Assembly: GCA_003599865.1 (NCBI GenBank) | Contig: QZKS01000052.1 | Coordinates: 1-64,000 of the forward strand | Reading direction: 5' to 3' | From: Desulfobacteraceae bacterium | Lineage (GTDB): Bacteria; Desulfobacterota; Desulfobacteria; Desulfobacterales; SURF-7 | DNA: 64,000 nucleotides | Part shown: positions 18,617 to 27,183 of the stretch, piece after piece | Layout of the letters: the number at the start of each line of letters is the position of its first letter | Numbering within the stretch: position 1 is the stretch's first letter | Notes under the pieces: model-generated | The model's input: the letters and a program-made list of their open reading frames with translations, nothing else | What the model was told of the DNA's origin: nothing | Databases searched by the model: none | Program-made: the position numbers and the translations under genes

Positions 18617-18790
18617 ATGTCAAATCAGACAGATGTAATTAAAATCAGATGTGAATGTTCCAACACAGATGTGATCTTTGTTGATCAGGACAGAGCCTAT
18701 TGTACCAAGTGTATATCCAAAAAAATTGTTCCCCCGCCCCTGAATAAAAAAACCGCCAAAAATAAAAAAAATGGCGGCGATATCTCTTAA
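18617..18790 (+). CDS. Small Cys4 (zinc-ribbon-like) protein, 57 residues
   Basis: The family is not recognised. This 57-codon frame has a CxC pair (residues 12 and 14) and, 15 residues later, a CxxC pair (29 and 32) in 'IRCECSNTDVIFVDQDRAYCTKCISKKI', a pattern that suits a one-metal zinc ribbon. The remaining 20 residues are Lys/Pro/Asn-rich. An ATG six bases upstream (18611) is in the same frame. It lies between gspG and the ParA partner gene, on the opposite strand to both. Real-gene status rests on the Cys pattern only. Confidence 0.5.
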   Translation: MSNQTDVIKIRCECSNTDVIFVDQDRAYCTKCISKKIVPPPLNKKTAKNKKNGGDIS

Positions 18791-18800
18791 TAGATAAATT

Positions 18801-19133
18801 TTACCCACTAAATTCTTTCAAAACTTTGCTGTCATCCCCTTGATCGACATCATCCAGAGCAAATTTAATGGCCGCTTCAATAAAGGCGGACTTATTCTCA
18901 ATCATGACCCCTGCAAGTTTCAACTCGTGGAATTTACGCGTAAACCGATCAAGAAGATCCAGAGAAAGATAAAATCCGGCCTTTTTTTTCCGGGCATTAC
19001 CCCCGCTCTTCTTTTCTTCTAAAGAAGAGCCCCTCTTGTTTTCTCTGTCATCCAGGCCAATTGCTGCTATAACCGGATCGAATGGATTATTTTCAAAAAA
19101 TTCAGGTTTTTTATTTTTCTCCTCGATCGTCAT
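18801..19133 (-). CDS. Ribbon-helix-helix-like partner of ParA
   Basis: This is a 110-residue, highly charged protein. The N-terminal 45 residues look disordered. The C-terminal half 'KKKAGFYLSLDLLDRFTRKFHELKLAGVMIENKSAFIEAAIKFALDDV' has the strand-helix-helix pattern of ribbon-helix-helix DNA-binding proteins that accompany small ParA ATPases. Its start overlaps the parA-like gene by 23 bases, so the two are translationally coupled. It could be a centromere- or cargo-binding partner, or an autoregulator. Confidence 0.65.
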   Translation of the reverse strand: MTIEEKNKKPEFFENNPFDPVIAAIGLDDRENKRGSSLEEKKSGGNARKKKAGFYLSLDLLDRFTRKFHELKLAGVMIENKSAFIEAAIKFALDDVDQGDDSKVLKEFSG

Positions 19134-19890
19134 CCCCGTCTACCCTCCTGATCAATTTGCGATACCCTTCCGCTCCAATGGCATTGCTTTGATATTCAAA
19201 AATGGTTTTTCCATGTGAAGGTGCTTCCGATAAACGGACATTGTAGTGAATCGGATCACAGATTTGTCGTTTAAACATTTTTTGCAGCTGCTTTAATATC
19301 TCATAGCTCTGACGGGTCCTTTTATCAAACATAGTCGGCAGTATATATTTTAATTGAAGGTCTGCGTTAAGCTTCTGAGCGGAAAGCAAATATCCAAAAA
19401 AAGTTTTCAGCCCTTCCAGCGACGGGCCTTGCAATGCAACCGGGCACAAGACCTCATCCACTGCCATTAAAATATTGACACTTAATACATCCCATCCAGG
19501 TGCACAGTCAAAAATCAGGTAATCAAGCGTCCCCTTTTTGGGCAAAAGTGCCTGCCCCAAAACAGTCTGCCGGATATCTCTGGGCTGCTCACCAAGCCAG
19601 TTTTTGAGTTCTACCAGACCTATTCCTCCGGAAATCAACCAAAGATTTTTCCGGGAAGGATGAATCACTTCCTTTTTGGATATATATTCACCGTTTTTAT
19701 CCCTGCCGGTAATAAATTCATAAAGTCCATATTTGGGAGCGACTCCTAAAAATTTTGAGGTCTGGCCTTGGGTATCACAATCAACCAGTAATACTCTGTG
19801 CCCCAGTTCTGATAGCCCATATGCCAAATTTACGGCCGTTGTTGTCTTGCCGACACCGCCCTTTGCCATTGCAACTGCTATTTTTCTCAT
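19111..19890 (-). CDS. ParA/MinD-family ATPase
   Basis: This is a deviant-Walker ATPase. 'MRKIAVAMAKGGVGKTTTAVNLAYGLSELG' carries the KGGVGKTT motif, 'VLLVDCDTQGQTSKFLG' is switch I, and 'YLIFDCAPGWDVLSVNILMAVDEVLCPV' is the Walker B/switch II region. Such proteins position plasmids, chromosomes or protein cargoes on the nucleoid. The ATG at 19890 (GGAG upstream) is preferred to a TTG at 19902. There is no ParB and no plasmid replication gene nearby. The coupled ribbon-helix-helix gene and the T2SS operon downstream suggest cargo positioning or local regulation; this is speculation. Confidence 0.88.
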   Translation of the reverse strand: MRKIAVAMAKGGVGKTTTAVNLAYGLSELGHRVLLVDCDTQGQTSKFLGVAPKYGLYEFITGRDKNGEYISKKEVIHPSRKNLWLISGGIGLVELKNWLGEQPRDIRQTVLGQALLPKKGTLDYLIFDCAPGWDVLSVNILMAVDEVLCPVALQGPSLEGLKTFFGYLLSAQKLNADLQLKYILPTMFDKRTRQSYEILKQLQKMFKRQICDPIHYNVRLSEAPSHGKTIFEYQSNAIGAEGYRKLIRRVDGDDDRGEK

Positions 19891-20235
19891 TTTTCGCTCC
19901 AAATTGACAACTCACTATTTTCCTGTCCGCGTTTTATACCTATCTTCTATAGAATAATCAACTGATTCTTAGTTGTTTTTTGCCGGTTTGCCACTTGTAA
20001 TGCCGGCTCACTGCCCTTTTTTATAAAGATATTGAACCATAAATAAGAAAATTATTAAAATATGCTTGCCCAATTATTCATAATGCTATATGAAATCTTT
20101 TACATAATGCCATATGAAATTTTTATAACATACTTGTAAATAATACCAAAACGGTCCAATTCATCGCACAAAGAAATTAAATTCAAGACACTGATAAATG
20201 CTTCACCTTTTGTGTAAACACCAAAAGAGACAGAA
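19891..20235. other. Intergenic region between divergent parA-like and receiver genes
   Basis: This 345-base AT-rich region serves as the promoter area for both flanking genes. No small gene is seen. Its only clear structure is the tandem repeat at 20079-20127, reported separately. Confidence 0.7.
20079..20127. repeat. Two tandem 24-bp direct repeats
   Basis: CATAATGCTATATGAAATCT at 20079 recurs as CATAATGCCATATGAAATTT at 20103. The repeats are head to tail with a 24-base period, about two and a half helix turns. They lie about 110-160 bases upstream of the receiver gene and about 190 bases upstream of the parA-like gene, and could be binding sites for a regulator of either. Confidence 0.6.
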
Positions 20236-20625
20236 ATGCAAAAGAAATATAAAATTCTGATAATTGATGACAGTGAGGAAATATTAAAAACCTATAAAAA
20301 ATTTTTTAATAAAAAAAAATATCTGGTTTCAACTGCCTCAAACGGATTGGATGGTTTAAAAATACTCCAGACCGAACAAAATGATTTTGATTTGATCATC
20401 ACTGATATTGTTATGCCCAATATCAGCGGTGTTGGCATTATCTCCATTGTGAAAAAAAAATTTCCAAATATACTGGTCATTGCCATTACCGGTTGGGGGG
20501 AACATCCGGAATTGCTGGCATCGGAGGCGGAAGCGGATCTTGTACTTGAAAAACCAATTGATCTGATGGAACTGGAAAAACGCATGGTCAACCTTATCCA
20601 GTCAAAAACCGATCAACATTTGTGA
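20236..20625 (+). CDS. Single-domain response regulator
   Basis: This is a stand-alone receiver domain of 129 residues. It has the acidic pair 'IIDDSEE' at 10-12, the phospho-acceptor Asp57 in 'LIITDIVMPNISG', the Thr of 'AITGWGE' near residue 87 and the conserved Lys in 'VLEKPID'. There is no output domain. It is followed after 48 bases by a sigma-54 activator that lacks a receiver, so the pair may act together as a split NtrC-like regulator. The cognate kinase is not in the window. Confidence 0.93.
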   Translation: MQKKYKILIIDDSEEILKTYKKFFNKKKYLVSTASNGLDGLKILQTEQNDFDLIITDIVMPNISGVGIISIVKKKFPNILVIAITGWGEHPELLASEAEADLVLEKPIDLMELEKRMVNLIQSKTDQHL

Positions 20626-20673
20626 TATACAGAGTGAACATATATTAAAACTTAACCGAAATTATTGAATATC

Positions 20674-21714
20674 ATGCAAAATGGACCTCCCATTATCGGC
20701 GTTAGCCCAGCCATTGAAAGAATCAGAGACCTGATCAATCATGTTGCGGATACAGGTCTGAATATTGTCATTTCCGGAGAAACAGGTGTTGGAAAAGAAG
20801 TTATCGCACAAAACCTGTATCAGAAATCACCTAGAAGGGGAAAACCGTTTGTCAAAGTGAACTGTGCCGCCCTTCCTGAAGGTCTCCTGGAAAGCGAGCT
20901 TTATGGTTACGAGCGAGGCGCATTTACAGGCGCTGAACAAAAAAGAAAAGGAAAATTTGAACTGGCAAACGGTGGGGTTCTGTTTCTGGATGAAATTGGT
21001 GATATGCCGATTTTATTGCAGTCAAAACTTCTTCATGTTCTCCAAAGTGGAGAATTTGCGCCATTAGGGTCAGAAAAAGAATTTAAAACAGATACCTGGC
21101 TTATTGCAGCGACCAACCATGATCTGGAGGATGAAATTAAAAAACAGAAATTTCGTGAAGATCTGTATTACCGTTTAAATATTATCAAATTTTATATCCC
21201 CCCTCTTCGGGAAAGGATCGAGGATATTCCGCATCTGATCAATTACTACATTGAAATGTATACATCTCAATACAACAACCGCAGCATTCTCCAGCCCAAC
21301 AGCAGAATATTACAAAAATTATCCGATTATCACTGGCCGGGCAATGTCAGAGAGCTGCAAAATGTATTGAAAAGAGTGCTTGTACTCGGCACTTGGGATG
21401 AAATTATCGGTGAGCTCGACTACAACAGCAATAGATCGACAAATACGGTCAGCCACGAACCGAACCAAGCTAAAACACCTCAATTTACACCCCAATCCTT
21501 ATTTTTTGAAAATGGTCGAGCACCATCCTTGGAATCCTTTTCATTGAAAGAAATTAAGAAAACCGCTCTGGATAAAATCGAAAAAGAAGCAATTGCCTAC
21601 GTATTGGAAAAAACAGGCTGGAACCGAAGCCGGGCTTCAAAAATATTAAAAATCAGTTATAAAACCTTATTATATAAAATCAGTGATTTGGGTATACAAC
21701 CGCCCCTCACATAG
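20674..21714 (+). CDS. Sigma-54-dependent transcriptional activator without sensor domain
   Basis: The AAA+ domain starts almost at the N-terminus. Walker A is 'GETGVGKEVIAQ', the sigma-54 contact loop is GAFTGA in 'YERGAFTGAEQ', Walker B is 'GGVLFLDEIGDM', and the arginine-finger region and 'YHWPGNVRELQN' follow. The C-terminus has a Fis-type helix-turn-helix ('TGWNRSRASKILKISYKTLLYKI'). A TTG three codons upstream (20665) is less likely than ATG 20674. No receiver or PAS is fused; the preceding single-domain receiver is the likely partner. Confidence 0.93.
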   Translation: MQNGPPIIGVSPAIERIRDLINHVADTGLNIVISGETGVGKEVIAQNLYQKSPRRGKPFVKVNCAALPEGLLESELYGYERGAFTGAEQKRKGKFELANGGVLFLDEIGDMPILLQSKLLHVLQSGEFAPLGSEKEFKTDTWLIAATNHDLEDEIKKQKFREDLYYRLNIIKFYIPPLRERIEDIPHLINYYIEMYTSQYNNRSILQPNSRILQKLSDYHWPGNVRELQNVLKRVLVLGTWDEIIGELDYNSNRSTNTVSHEPNQAKTPQFTPQSLFFENGRAPSLESFSLKEIKKTALDKIEKEAIAYVLEKTGWNRSRASKILKISYKTLLYKISDLGIQPPLT

Positions 21715-21806
21715 GGGTTATCAGTTGAAATTGAATCTGAATTGACGGGTGATGTACACAACAGACCGAATTAAAACCGCTCGGAATTCCGGTCAGTCGA
21801 TCCTGG

Positions 21807-23237
21807 TCATATATCTTTTATCTCAAACCTGGTAATCAGACGTGATAAGTATGTTCTTTGAATGCCCATAATCGTAGCCGCCTTACTTCGATTCCCCCCG
21901 GTATTTCTGAGATTTAACTTAATAAATTCTTTTTTAAATTCATTCAGCGCATCTTCTAACGGAATCCCGACCTGCATACCTGGATATTTTGTCTTTGGAT
22001 CCAAAATCGGCAGATCATCCGGCAAAACCGCCTTTCCATTTCCCATAACAACCGCCCGTTCTAGCGCATTGCGTAACTCTCGTACATTCCCAGGCCAACT
22101 ATATCCCAACATCTTTTCCATTGCCTCTTTGGATATGATCAGCTTTGGCGTTCCCCTTTCCAGCTTAAAATACTCAATGAAATGTTCCGCGAGCAAAGGA
22201 ATATCGTCCTTTCTTTCTCGGAGGGGCGGCATCTCGATTGTGACGACATTCAGTCGATAATACAGATCCTCCCTGAATTTACCGTCTTCAATTTCCTGAA
22301 GAATTTCCCGGTTTGTTGCAGAGATCACCCGCACATTAACATGAACCGGTACATTTCCGCCAACCCGATAAAAAATGCCTTCCTGTAAGACTCTGAGCAG
22401 TTTTGCCTGCATGCTCGGACTCATCTCAGCGATTTCATCAAGAAAAAGTGTCCCCTGGTCGGCCAGCTCAAATTTACCGATTTTTTTATTCATCGCACCA
22501 GTATAAGCACCTTTCTCATGTCCAAAAAGCTCATCCTCCAGTAATGACTCAGGAAGAGCCGCACAATTTAATACAATCAATGGTTTATCTTTCCGAAGCC
22601 CTTCCCGGTGAATCAATCTTGCGAGCAGTTCCTTTCCTGTACCACTTTCACCTAAAATCAATGTGCTTGTGGTTGAATTGGCAACCTTCTTGGCTTCCAG
22701 CATGATCTTTTGAATTGAACTACTATTCCCCACAATTTGGTATTTGACCGCGAGTTCTTCTTTCAAATCCCTGTTCTCACGATCCACTTGTACTATCTTA
22801 CGGGCATTACCGATTGCATGGGCGGCAAGCTCTCCAAATTCTGTTAATATTTTCAAATCATTTTCTACAAACGATGTCCCATTTATACGGTCAATAATCT
22901 CCACAACGCCGATAATTTCATCTCCGACTTTCATGGGCGCACATACGATTGACTGGGTTTGATAACCAATAGATTCGCTGATATCCTTGTTCCAGCGTGG
23001 ATCTCTCCGTACATCCGAAATCAGCAAAGGCTCACCAGTCTGAGCTACCATACCGGCAATTCCTTCACCAACCTTAATTTTAAACCGTTTCAATTCTTCT
23101 TTTTTGTCACCGGTAGCAACTTTGAAATACAAATCACCTGCCTCTTGATCCAGCAAGAGTAAAGATCCGGCCTTTGCCTGCATAATACGTACAGCTTTTT
23201 CAACAGTAAATTCCAGAAACTGATCCAGGTTCTGCAT
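21807..23237 (-). CDS. GAF-domain sigma-54-dependent activator (NifA-like architecture)
   Basis: It has an N-terminal GAF sensor (about 5-155, 'AVRIMQAKAGSLLLLDQEAGDLYFKVATG'), then an AAA+ domain with Walker A 'GESGTGKELLARLIH', the sigma-54 loop variant GAYTGA, Walker B 'GTLFLDEIAEM' and 'YSWPGNVRELRNALERAV', then a C-terminal Fis-type helix-turn-helix ('TGGNRSKAATIMGIQRTYLSRLI'). The architecture matches NifA-like regulators, but nothing nearby suggests nitrogen fixation. It is convergent with the preceding activator gene. The ligand is unknown. Confidence 0.92.
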   Translation of the reverse strand: MQNLDQFLEFTVEKAVRIMQAKAGSLLLLDQEAGDLYFKVATGDKKEELKRFKIKVGEGIAGMVAQTGEPLLISDVRRDPRWNKDISESIGYQTQSIVCAPMKVGDEIIGVVEIIDRINGTSFVENDLKILTEFGELAAHAIGNARKIVQVDRENRDLKEELAVKYQIVGNSSSIQKIMLEAKKVANSTTSTLILGESGTGKELLARLIHREGLRKDKPLIVLNCAALPESLLEDELFGHEKGAYTGAMNKKIGKFELADQGTLFLDEIAEMSPSMQAKLLRVLQEGIFYRVGGNVPVHVNVRVISATNREILQEIEDGKFREDLYYRLNVVTIEMPPLRERKDDIPLLAEHFIEYFKLERGTPKLIISKEAMEKMLGYSWPGNVRELRNALERAVVMGNGKAVLPDDLPILDPKTKYPGMQVGIPLEDALNEFKKEFIKLNLRNTGGNRSKAATIMGIQRTYLSRLITRFEIKDI

Positions 23238-23499
23238 AGGTAAAGGTTCTCCGGGCGGATAAAAAAATCTTTAGGCCCAATTATGGTTTACATTCTAAAA
23301 TCACCAGTAATTATGATTAGGATAAGATAGTTGAAAGCAAGGCTATCTTGGTCGAAATGAATCCGAGTTGAGCATAACCGAAAGTGAACTACGTGTCAAA
23401 TAAAAGGGAATGTTGGGGAGTCATGAGGAAACAACGGTAACTTACTTTATTTATGAAGATACTGTATCGGTAAAATGGAAAAGTGCTGCATCATTGCGA

Positions 23500-23661
23500 T
23501 CACTCCAGACGTAAAGATCGTCTGCGATCTTTTCCAGATCGCCTGTCAACGTCACTCCTTCGCTCAGGAATATAGGAAGTATAGGAAAATTGACGCCGAT
23601 CATAACCGGAACGACGTCCGCTATTATCGTCGGACTTGGATTGTTTTGTTAAATCCGCCAT
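23500..23661 (-). CDS. Small Arg-rich protein with RRSGxDRR repeats, 53 residues
   Basis: The frame ATG 23661 to TGA 23500 encodes 53 residues with three spaced copies of an Arg motif: 'RRSGYDRR' (16-23), 'ERRSDVDRR' (33-41) and 'RRSGKDRR' (41-48). Such short RRSGxDRR proteins occur in anaerobic proteobacteria and have no known function. The Arg/Asp/Ser composition and repetition are hard to explain by chance in an otherwise AT-rich gap, so I consider it a gene although no strong ribosome site is seen. It stands alone between the GAF activator and the solute-binding-like gene, on the same strand as both. Confidence 0.65.
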   Translation of the reverse strand: MADLTKQSKSDDNSGRRSGYDRRQFSYTSYIPERRSDVDRRSGKDRRRSLRLE

Positions 23662-24168
23662 AACATATTCTTTAAATTCAATTTTATAAGGTTGATCTCA
23701 GCATCACTCGTTCACAATCAATCTGCTTTCAGTGTTGGTTTCAACTCTTCCAAAATAGCGTCAGCACAGATATATTTCATTCCAATAAAAAAGCAATTCA
23801 AAAATCATATCCCTATTACCGGCTCCTCCATCATTCTTTTTCTTTATTTTTCAACAGAATGAAGAACCCTATTCTTTCAAACCCGATATGAATATGAACC
23901 CCGTTTATCGAGCGAACCGGCGTATAGCGACTATTCAGCGGAATGCAAAAAATATACCTCGATATGCTGTTTCAAATTTTCGCAGTTTTTATATTAAAAT
24001 AAAAAAGGTTACCATCAACAATCGGATACATCATTGATGCATCCTGTAAAGAATATCACCTGAATTACATGAAAAAGGCTATTTTTTTTCAACTATTGTG
24101 GAAAATAATACATATGAAAAATCAGGGCTTTTTAGATTGTATAGGATTCAAAAGGTTATCATAAGTGG
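23662..24168. other. Long AT-rich intergenic region
   Basis: About 500 bases without a convincing gene on either strand. A 31-codon plus-strand frame at the right end has no supporting feature. No RNA gene or recognisable terminator was found. Confidence 0.6.
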
Positions 24169-25107
24169 TCATTTTGCACCCGCAACTTTTGCAAACCGTA
24201 CATCAACAAATTTCTCCAGATCAATTTTATTTTGCATTATTTTCATCGTATCACACATGTAATCCTGAATCGCAGCCAGATCTTCGAGGACAGGAAACAA
24301 TTCCCCTGTTGTGATACGATCAGCAGGTTCGGTAAGAACGCGCTCCACAACTGCCTTATCCTGGCCAAGAAACTCAGCTCCGATAACTGCAGCCGCAGAA
24401 GGTTGCGCATCAATGGACATGCCTGACCTTACCAGGCTTGTGATGAGTTCCTGAACACCATCCGGATTTTTTGCGATAACTTCATCACGAACCACAAAAA
24501 CACAACAAGGGTGGTTTGGCCAAAGATCTTTTGAAAGGCATACTTCTTCGCAAAGACCTCCGGCAATTGCCTGTGAGCCAATTGGTTCTGCGACAATAAA
24601 TCCGCCGATTTCACCTTCTTCGTCATATTTAATGGCATCATTCATCATCATCGGAGCCATTACCTCCAGTGTAACGTCAATGCCCGGCTCATTGCTGGTG
24701 CCGGGTTTTAATCCCTTCTCTGAAAGCAGCTTGTGAAATAGCATGTTGTGCACAGAAAGCTGATACGGAATCAAAACCACTTTGCCGGCAAAATCTTCAA
24801 TTTTCTCTATATTTGCAGCTTTGCTTTTTACCAATACGCTGCCGGATTTATGGGTAAACAGAATCAGCTTTATACCGATTCCGGATTTAAATAGATCCAT
24901 TGCAGTGGGTGCCAGGATAAATGCTCCATCAATATTTCCGCTCGCCAGCGCATCAGCGACTTCATTCCATCCATTCTTCATGACTGTTTTCAGTGTGCAA
25001 TGCTGAAATACTTCCTTCCCTTTCTTTTGTTTCAGCTCTGTCACGCCCAGAATGAGATGATCAGTAATTTTCAGATGTCCTACCTTAATAATCGGTTTTT
25101 CTGCCAT
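24169..25107 (-). CDS. NMT1/NrtA-like solute-binding-fold protein lacking a signal peptide
   Basis: This has a periplasmic-binding-protein type 2 fold of the NMT1/THI5-NrtA group: 'IIKVGHLKITDHLILGVTE', 'WNEVADALASGNIDGAFILAPTAMDLFKSGI', 'AGKVVLIPYQLSVHNMLFHKLLSEKGLKPG', 'GFIVAEPIGSQAIAGGLCEEV'. The ATG at 25107 with AGGAGG upstream gives a protein with no signal peptide or lipobox, so it should stay in the cytoplasm, unlike transport receptors. No permease or ATPase gene is adjacent. It may be a cytosolic ligand sensor; cheX lies just upstream on the same strand. Confidence 0.82.
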   Translation of the reverse strand: MAEKPIIKVGHLKITDHLILGVTELKQKKGKEVFQHCTLKTVMKNGWNEVADALASGNIDGAFILAPTAMDLFKSGIGIKLILFTHKSGSVLVKSKAANIEKIEDFAGKVVLIPYQLSVHNMLFHKLLSEKGLKPGTSNEPGIDVTLEVMAPMMMNDAIKYDEEGEIGGFIVAEPIGSQAIAGGLCEEVCLSKDLWPNHPCCVFVVRDEVIAKNPDGVQELITSLVRSGMSIDAQPSAAAVIGAEFLGQDKAVVERVLTEPADRITTGELFPVLEDLAAIQDYMCDTMKIMQNKIDLEKFVDVRFAKVAGAK

Positions 25108-25236
25108 GGGCTTTCCTCCTTGTCATAAAATAAGTTGCGGTATGAAATTGCTGCAAATATTTTTTTTGTTTATTCAATGATCCCACATGTGGTTAACGAC
25201 TGTACAACATAGATTAAGAAACCGGACTTACTGATA

Positions 25237-25695
25237 TTAGTCAAAACAGACTTCAATTGTGAAATCTCCATCTTCGGTTGTAAACGGAATAGCGAATTTA
25301 GGTCCACTTGAAATGCTGATAATGGTATGATTTTCTCCAGTGATTACGGTTGGTATTGCTGCATGAAATATTTTACCCATTTCTTCAAGTCCAACCCTGG
25401 CCTGCCCGGAAATCATATTGGTTAATTCACCAACCGCATCCTGAACATCCCTGTTAATAGTCTCAATCTTTTCACCCAGCATATTGGATACAATTTTTAA
25501 AATACATTTTTTTTTAAAGGTCACTGAGATGGTCCCATTCTGCTCTCCTGTGATGCCGATTACCCCTGAGATATCCCCCCTGGCAATGGAGTCTTTTTTT
25601 AAATATACTTTCCCGGCTTTTGATTGTATAAAAGCCATCGTTTCCAAGACTTTTACAGTCGCAAGAATGAAAGGATTAATCATTTTGGCATCCAC
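25237..25695 (-). CDS. cheX: CheX-like chemotaxis phosphatase
   Basis: This 152-residue CheC/CheX-family protein carries the catalytic ExxN motif in 'DAVGELTNMISGQAR' (Glu90, Asn93); CheX dephosphorylates CheY-P. There is one such motif, as in CheX, not two as in CheC. The start is GTG 25695, with GGGAGG about 8 bases upstream; an ATG at 25683 is the alternative. It lies 129 bases upstream of the NrtA-like gene and may form an operon with it. Other chemotaxis genes here: only the receptor at 821-2485. Confidence 0.88.
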   Translation of the reverse strand: MDAKMINPFILATVKVLETMAFIQSKAGKVYLKKDSIARGDISGVIGITGEQNGTISVTFKKKCILKIVSNMLGEKIETINRDVQDAVGELTNMISGQARVGLEEMGKIFHAAIPTVITGENHTIISISSGPKFAIPFTTEDGDFTIEVCFD

Positions 25696-25959
25696 AGAAT
25701 CAGCCTCCCTTTATTAACTACCGGCATTGAAACGAAAAAAAGGCGGTCAATTGAACCATCCGTATCAGAAGGTCCATGACATAACCAACAGATTCCCAAA
25801 GAAAATCTTTTACTGTGCCGCAGGATCTATTGAATGATTTTACTATGAAATAATCAGAAAAGAGTAAAAGGCGTTGGTGCAATTTGTTTATATTTATATG
25901 AAGTCTATATCACAATTACTGATTTCAGTCCATACCAACTTCAATCTAAAAAATCATTA

Positions 25960-27087
25960 TCATTTTCCCAATAAGTACAAAGCGTCCTGTGATGACTCAG
26001 AAATTCCTTTGGAGATAATCAAATTCCGGCCAATGATCATCCCGTCAGCCACTATCTGATGGCTGCGATGCCCTGTTCTTTTTGAGACTGTTTTTACACT
26101 TGGATATTTATAATTTATATATTGGGTGAGATTGGGATCTTCTACTGCAACAACCTCCCAATTCTTTACAGTTACCCTGTTATTACGCTGGTCCTGATCC
26201 TTGAGTTTCTGGCGAAATCCTTCAATAATTCCAATTGCAAAATCGGTTTTATGATACCGGCTGTAAGAAACACCGATAGTATATTCTTCCCACTTTCGGT
26301 CAATAAAATACTTTATAAATTCATATATATATTCGGCAATCTTTACATTTTTATCGATTCCGCTTATTTCAAGCACCCGCCCCATTTTTGCTTTAAACAG
26401 AACATATGCGGATATCCACACCCCCTTGACGAAATAATAATCAATAATCAGATTTGCCAGATAATAGTCCTCTCGAAAATGACGTAACATGGGAGAACCC
26501 AGAAAAATGCTTTTATAGCTTCTGTCTGCATTGGTTTGAACAGCCTTAATATTATATTTTCGAATCAATTGCCTTGCCTTCGCCATAGCTGCCTCAGCTT
26601 CGTTTTGGTTTTGGCTTCCAGCCAAGGCCATCAATTTTTGGATTCGAACCATTATTTTATCTTCCGATGAAACAACATTCTGTTGAATCTGTTCATGAAG
26701 TGTCTGATATCGTCCTGAAGCTTTTGGATTGGCTCTCAACAGATGGCAGGCATTCCGAAAAATCGGGCCATGCTCCGGCTCATCCACTCCACCCAAAACC
26801 TCTGATGCAAGCTGATGTGCCATTTCATGAAGCATTACTTCCCTTATGGAATCCCAAGGATGATTTATGACAAAATCAGTGCTGAGACAGATTTCTTTTT
26901 TCGATCTCGACCAGCTTCCAAGACATTTTTTCATCCCAGACAAACGAAACAAGGGCATTCGCATTTGTCTTTTGATGTCAGGGGCCAAAATCGAAAGTGC
27001 CAACTCCCACTCACATGAAAGTCCCTGGATAATACGATTTTCCAATTCTTCCCGACAGATCTTGCTGCTGATATTCTGCATCGGCAT
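25960..27087 (-). CDS. SprT-like / DUF2786 protein
   Basis: The N-terminal zinc-metalloprotease-like SprT region has 'VMLHEMAHQLASEVLGGVDEPEHGPIFRNACHLL' with the HExxH zinc site (His87, Glu88, His91). It is followed at about residue 145 by the DUF2786 segment 'IMVRIQKLMALAGSQNQNEAEAAMAKARQLIRKYNI'. The C-terminal 190 residues are not assigned. The pairing of SprT-like and DUF2786 domains is known in bacteria and phages; the role is unknown. The 264-base gap downstream of the stop holds nothing recognisable. Confidence 0.82.
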   Translation of the reverse strand: MPMQNISSKICREELENRIIQGLSCEWELALSILAPDIKRQMRMPLFRLSGMKKCLGSWSRSKKEICLSTDFVINHPWDSIREVMLHEMAHQLASEVLGGVDEPEHGPIFRNACHLLRANPKASGRYQTLHEQIQQNVVSSEDKIMVRIQKLMALAGSQNQNEAEAAMAKARQLIRKYNIKAVQTNADRSYKSIFLGSPMLRHFREDYYLANLIIDYYFVKGVWISAYVLFKAKMGRVLEISGIDKNVKIAEYIYEFIKYFIDRKWEEYTIGVSYSRYHKTDFAIGIIEGFRQKLKDQDQRNNRVTVKNWEVVAVEDPNLTQYINYKYPSVKTVSKRTGHRSHQIVADGMIIGRNLIISKGISESSQDALYLLGK

Positions 27088-27183
27088 GATACGTTAGCCC
27101 AATAAGATTAAGACAATATCCCCAAAAAACAACAATGATGAAATTGCCGCATTATTTTGAAAGGTATTCAAAATTTAAAGCAA

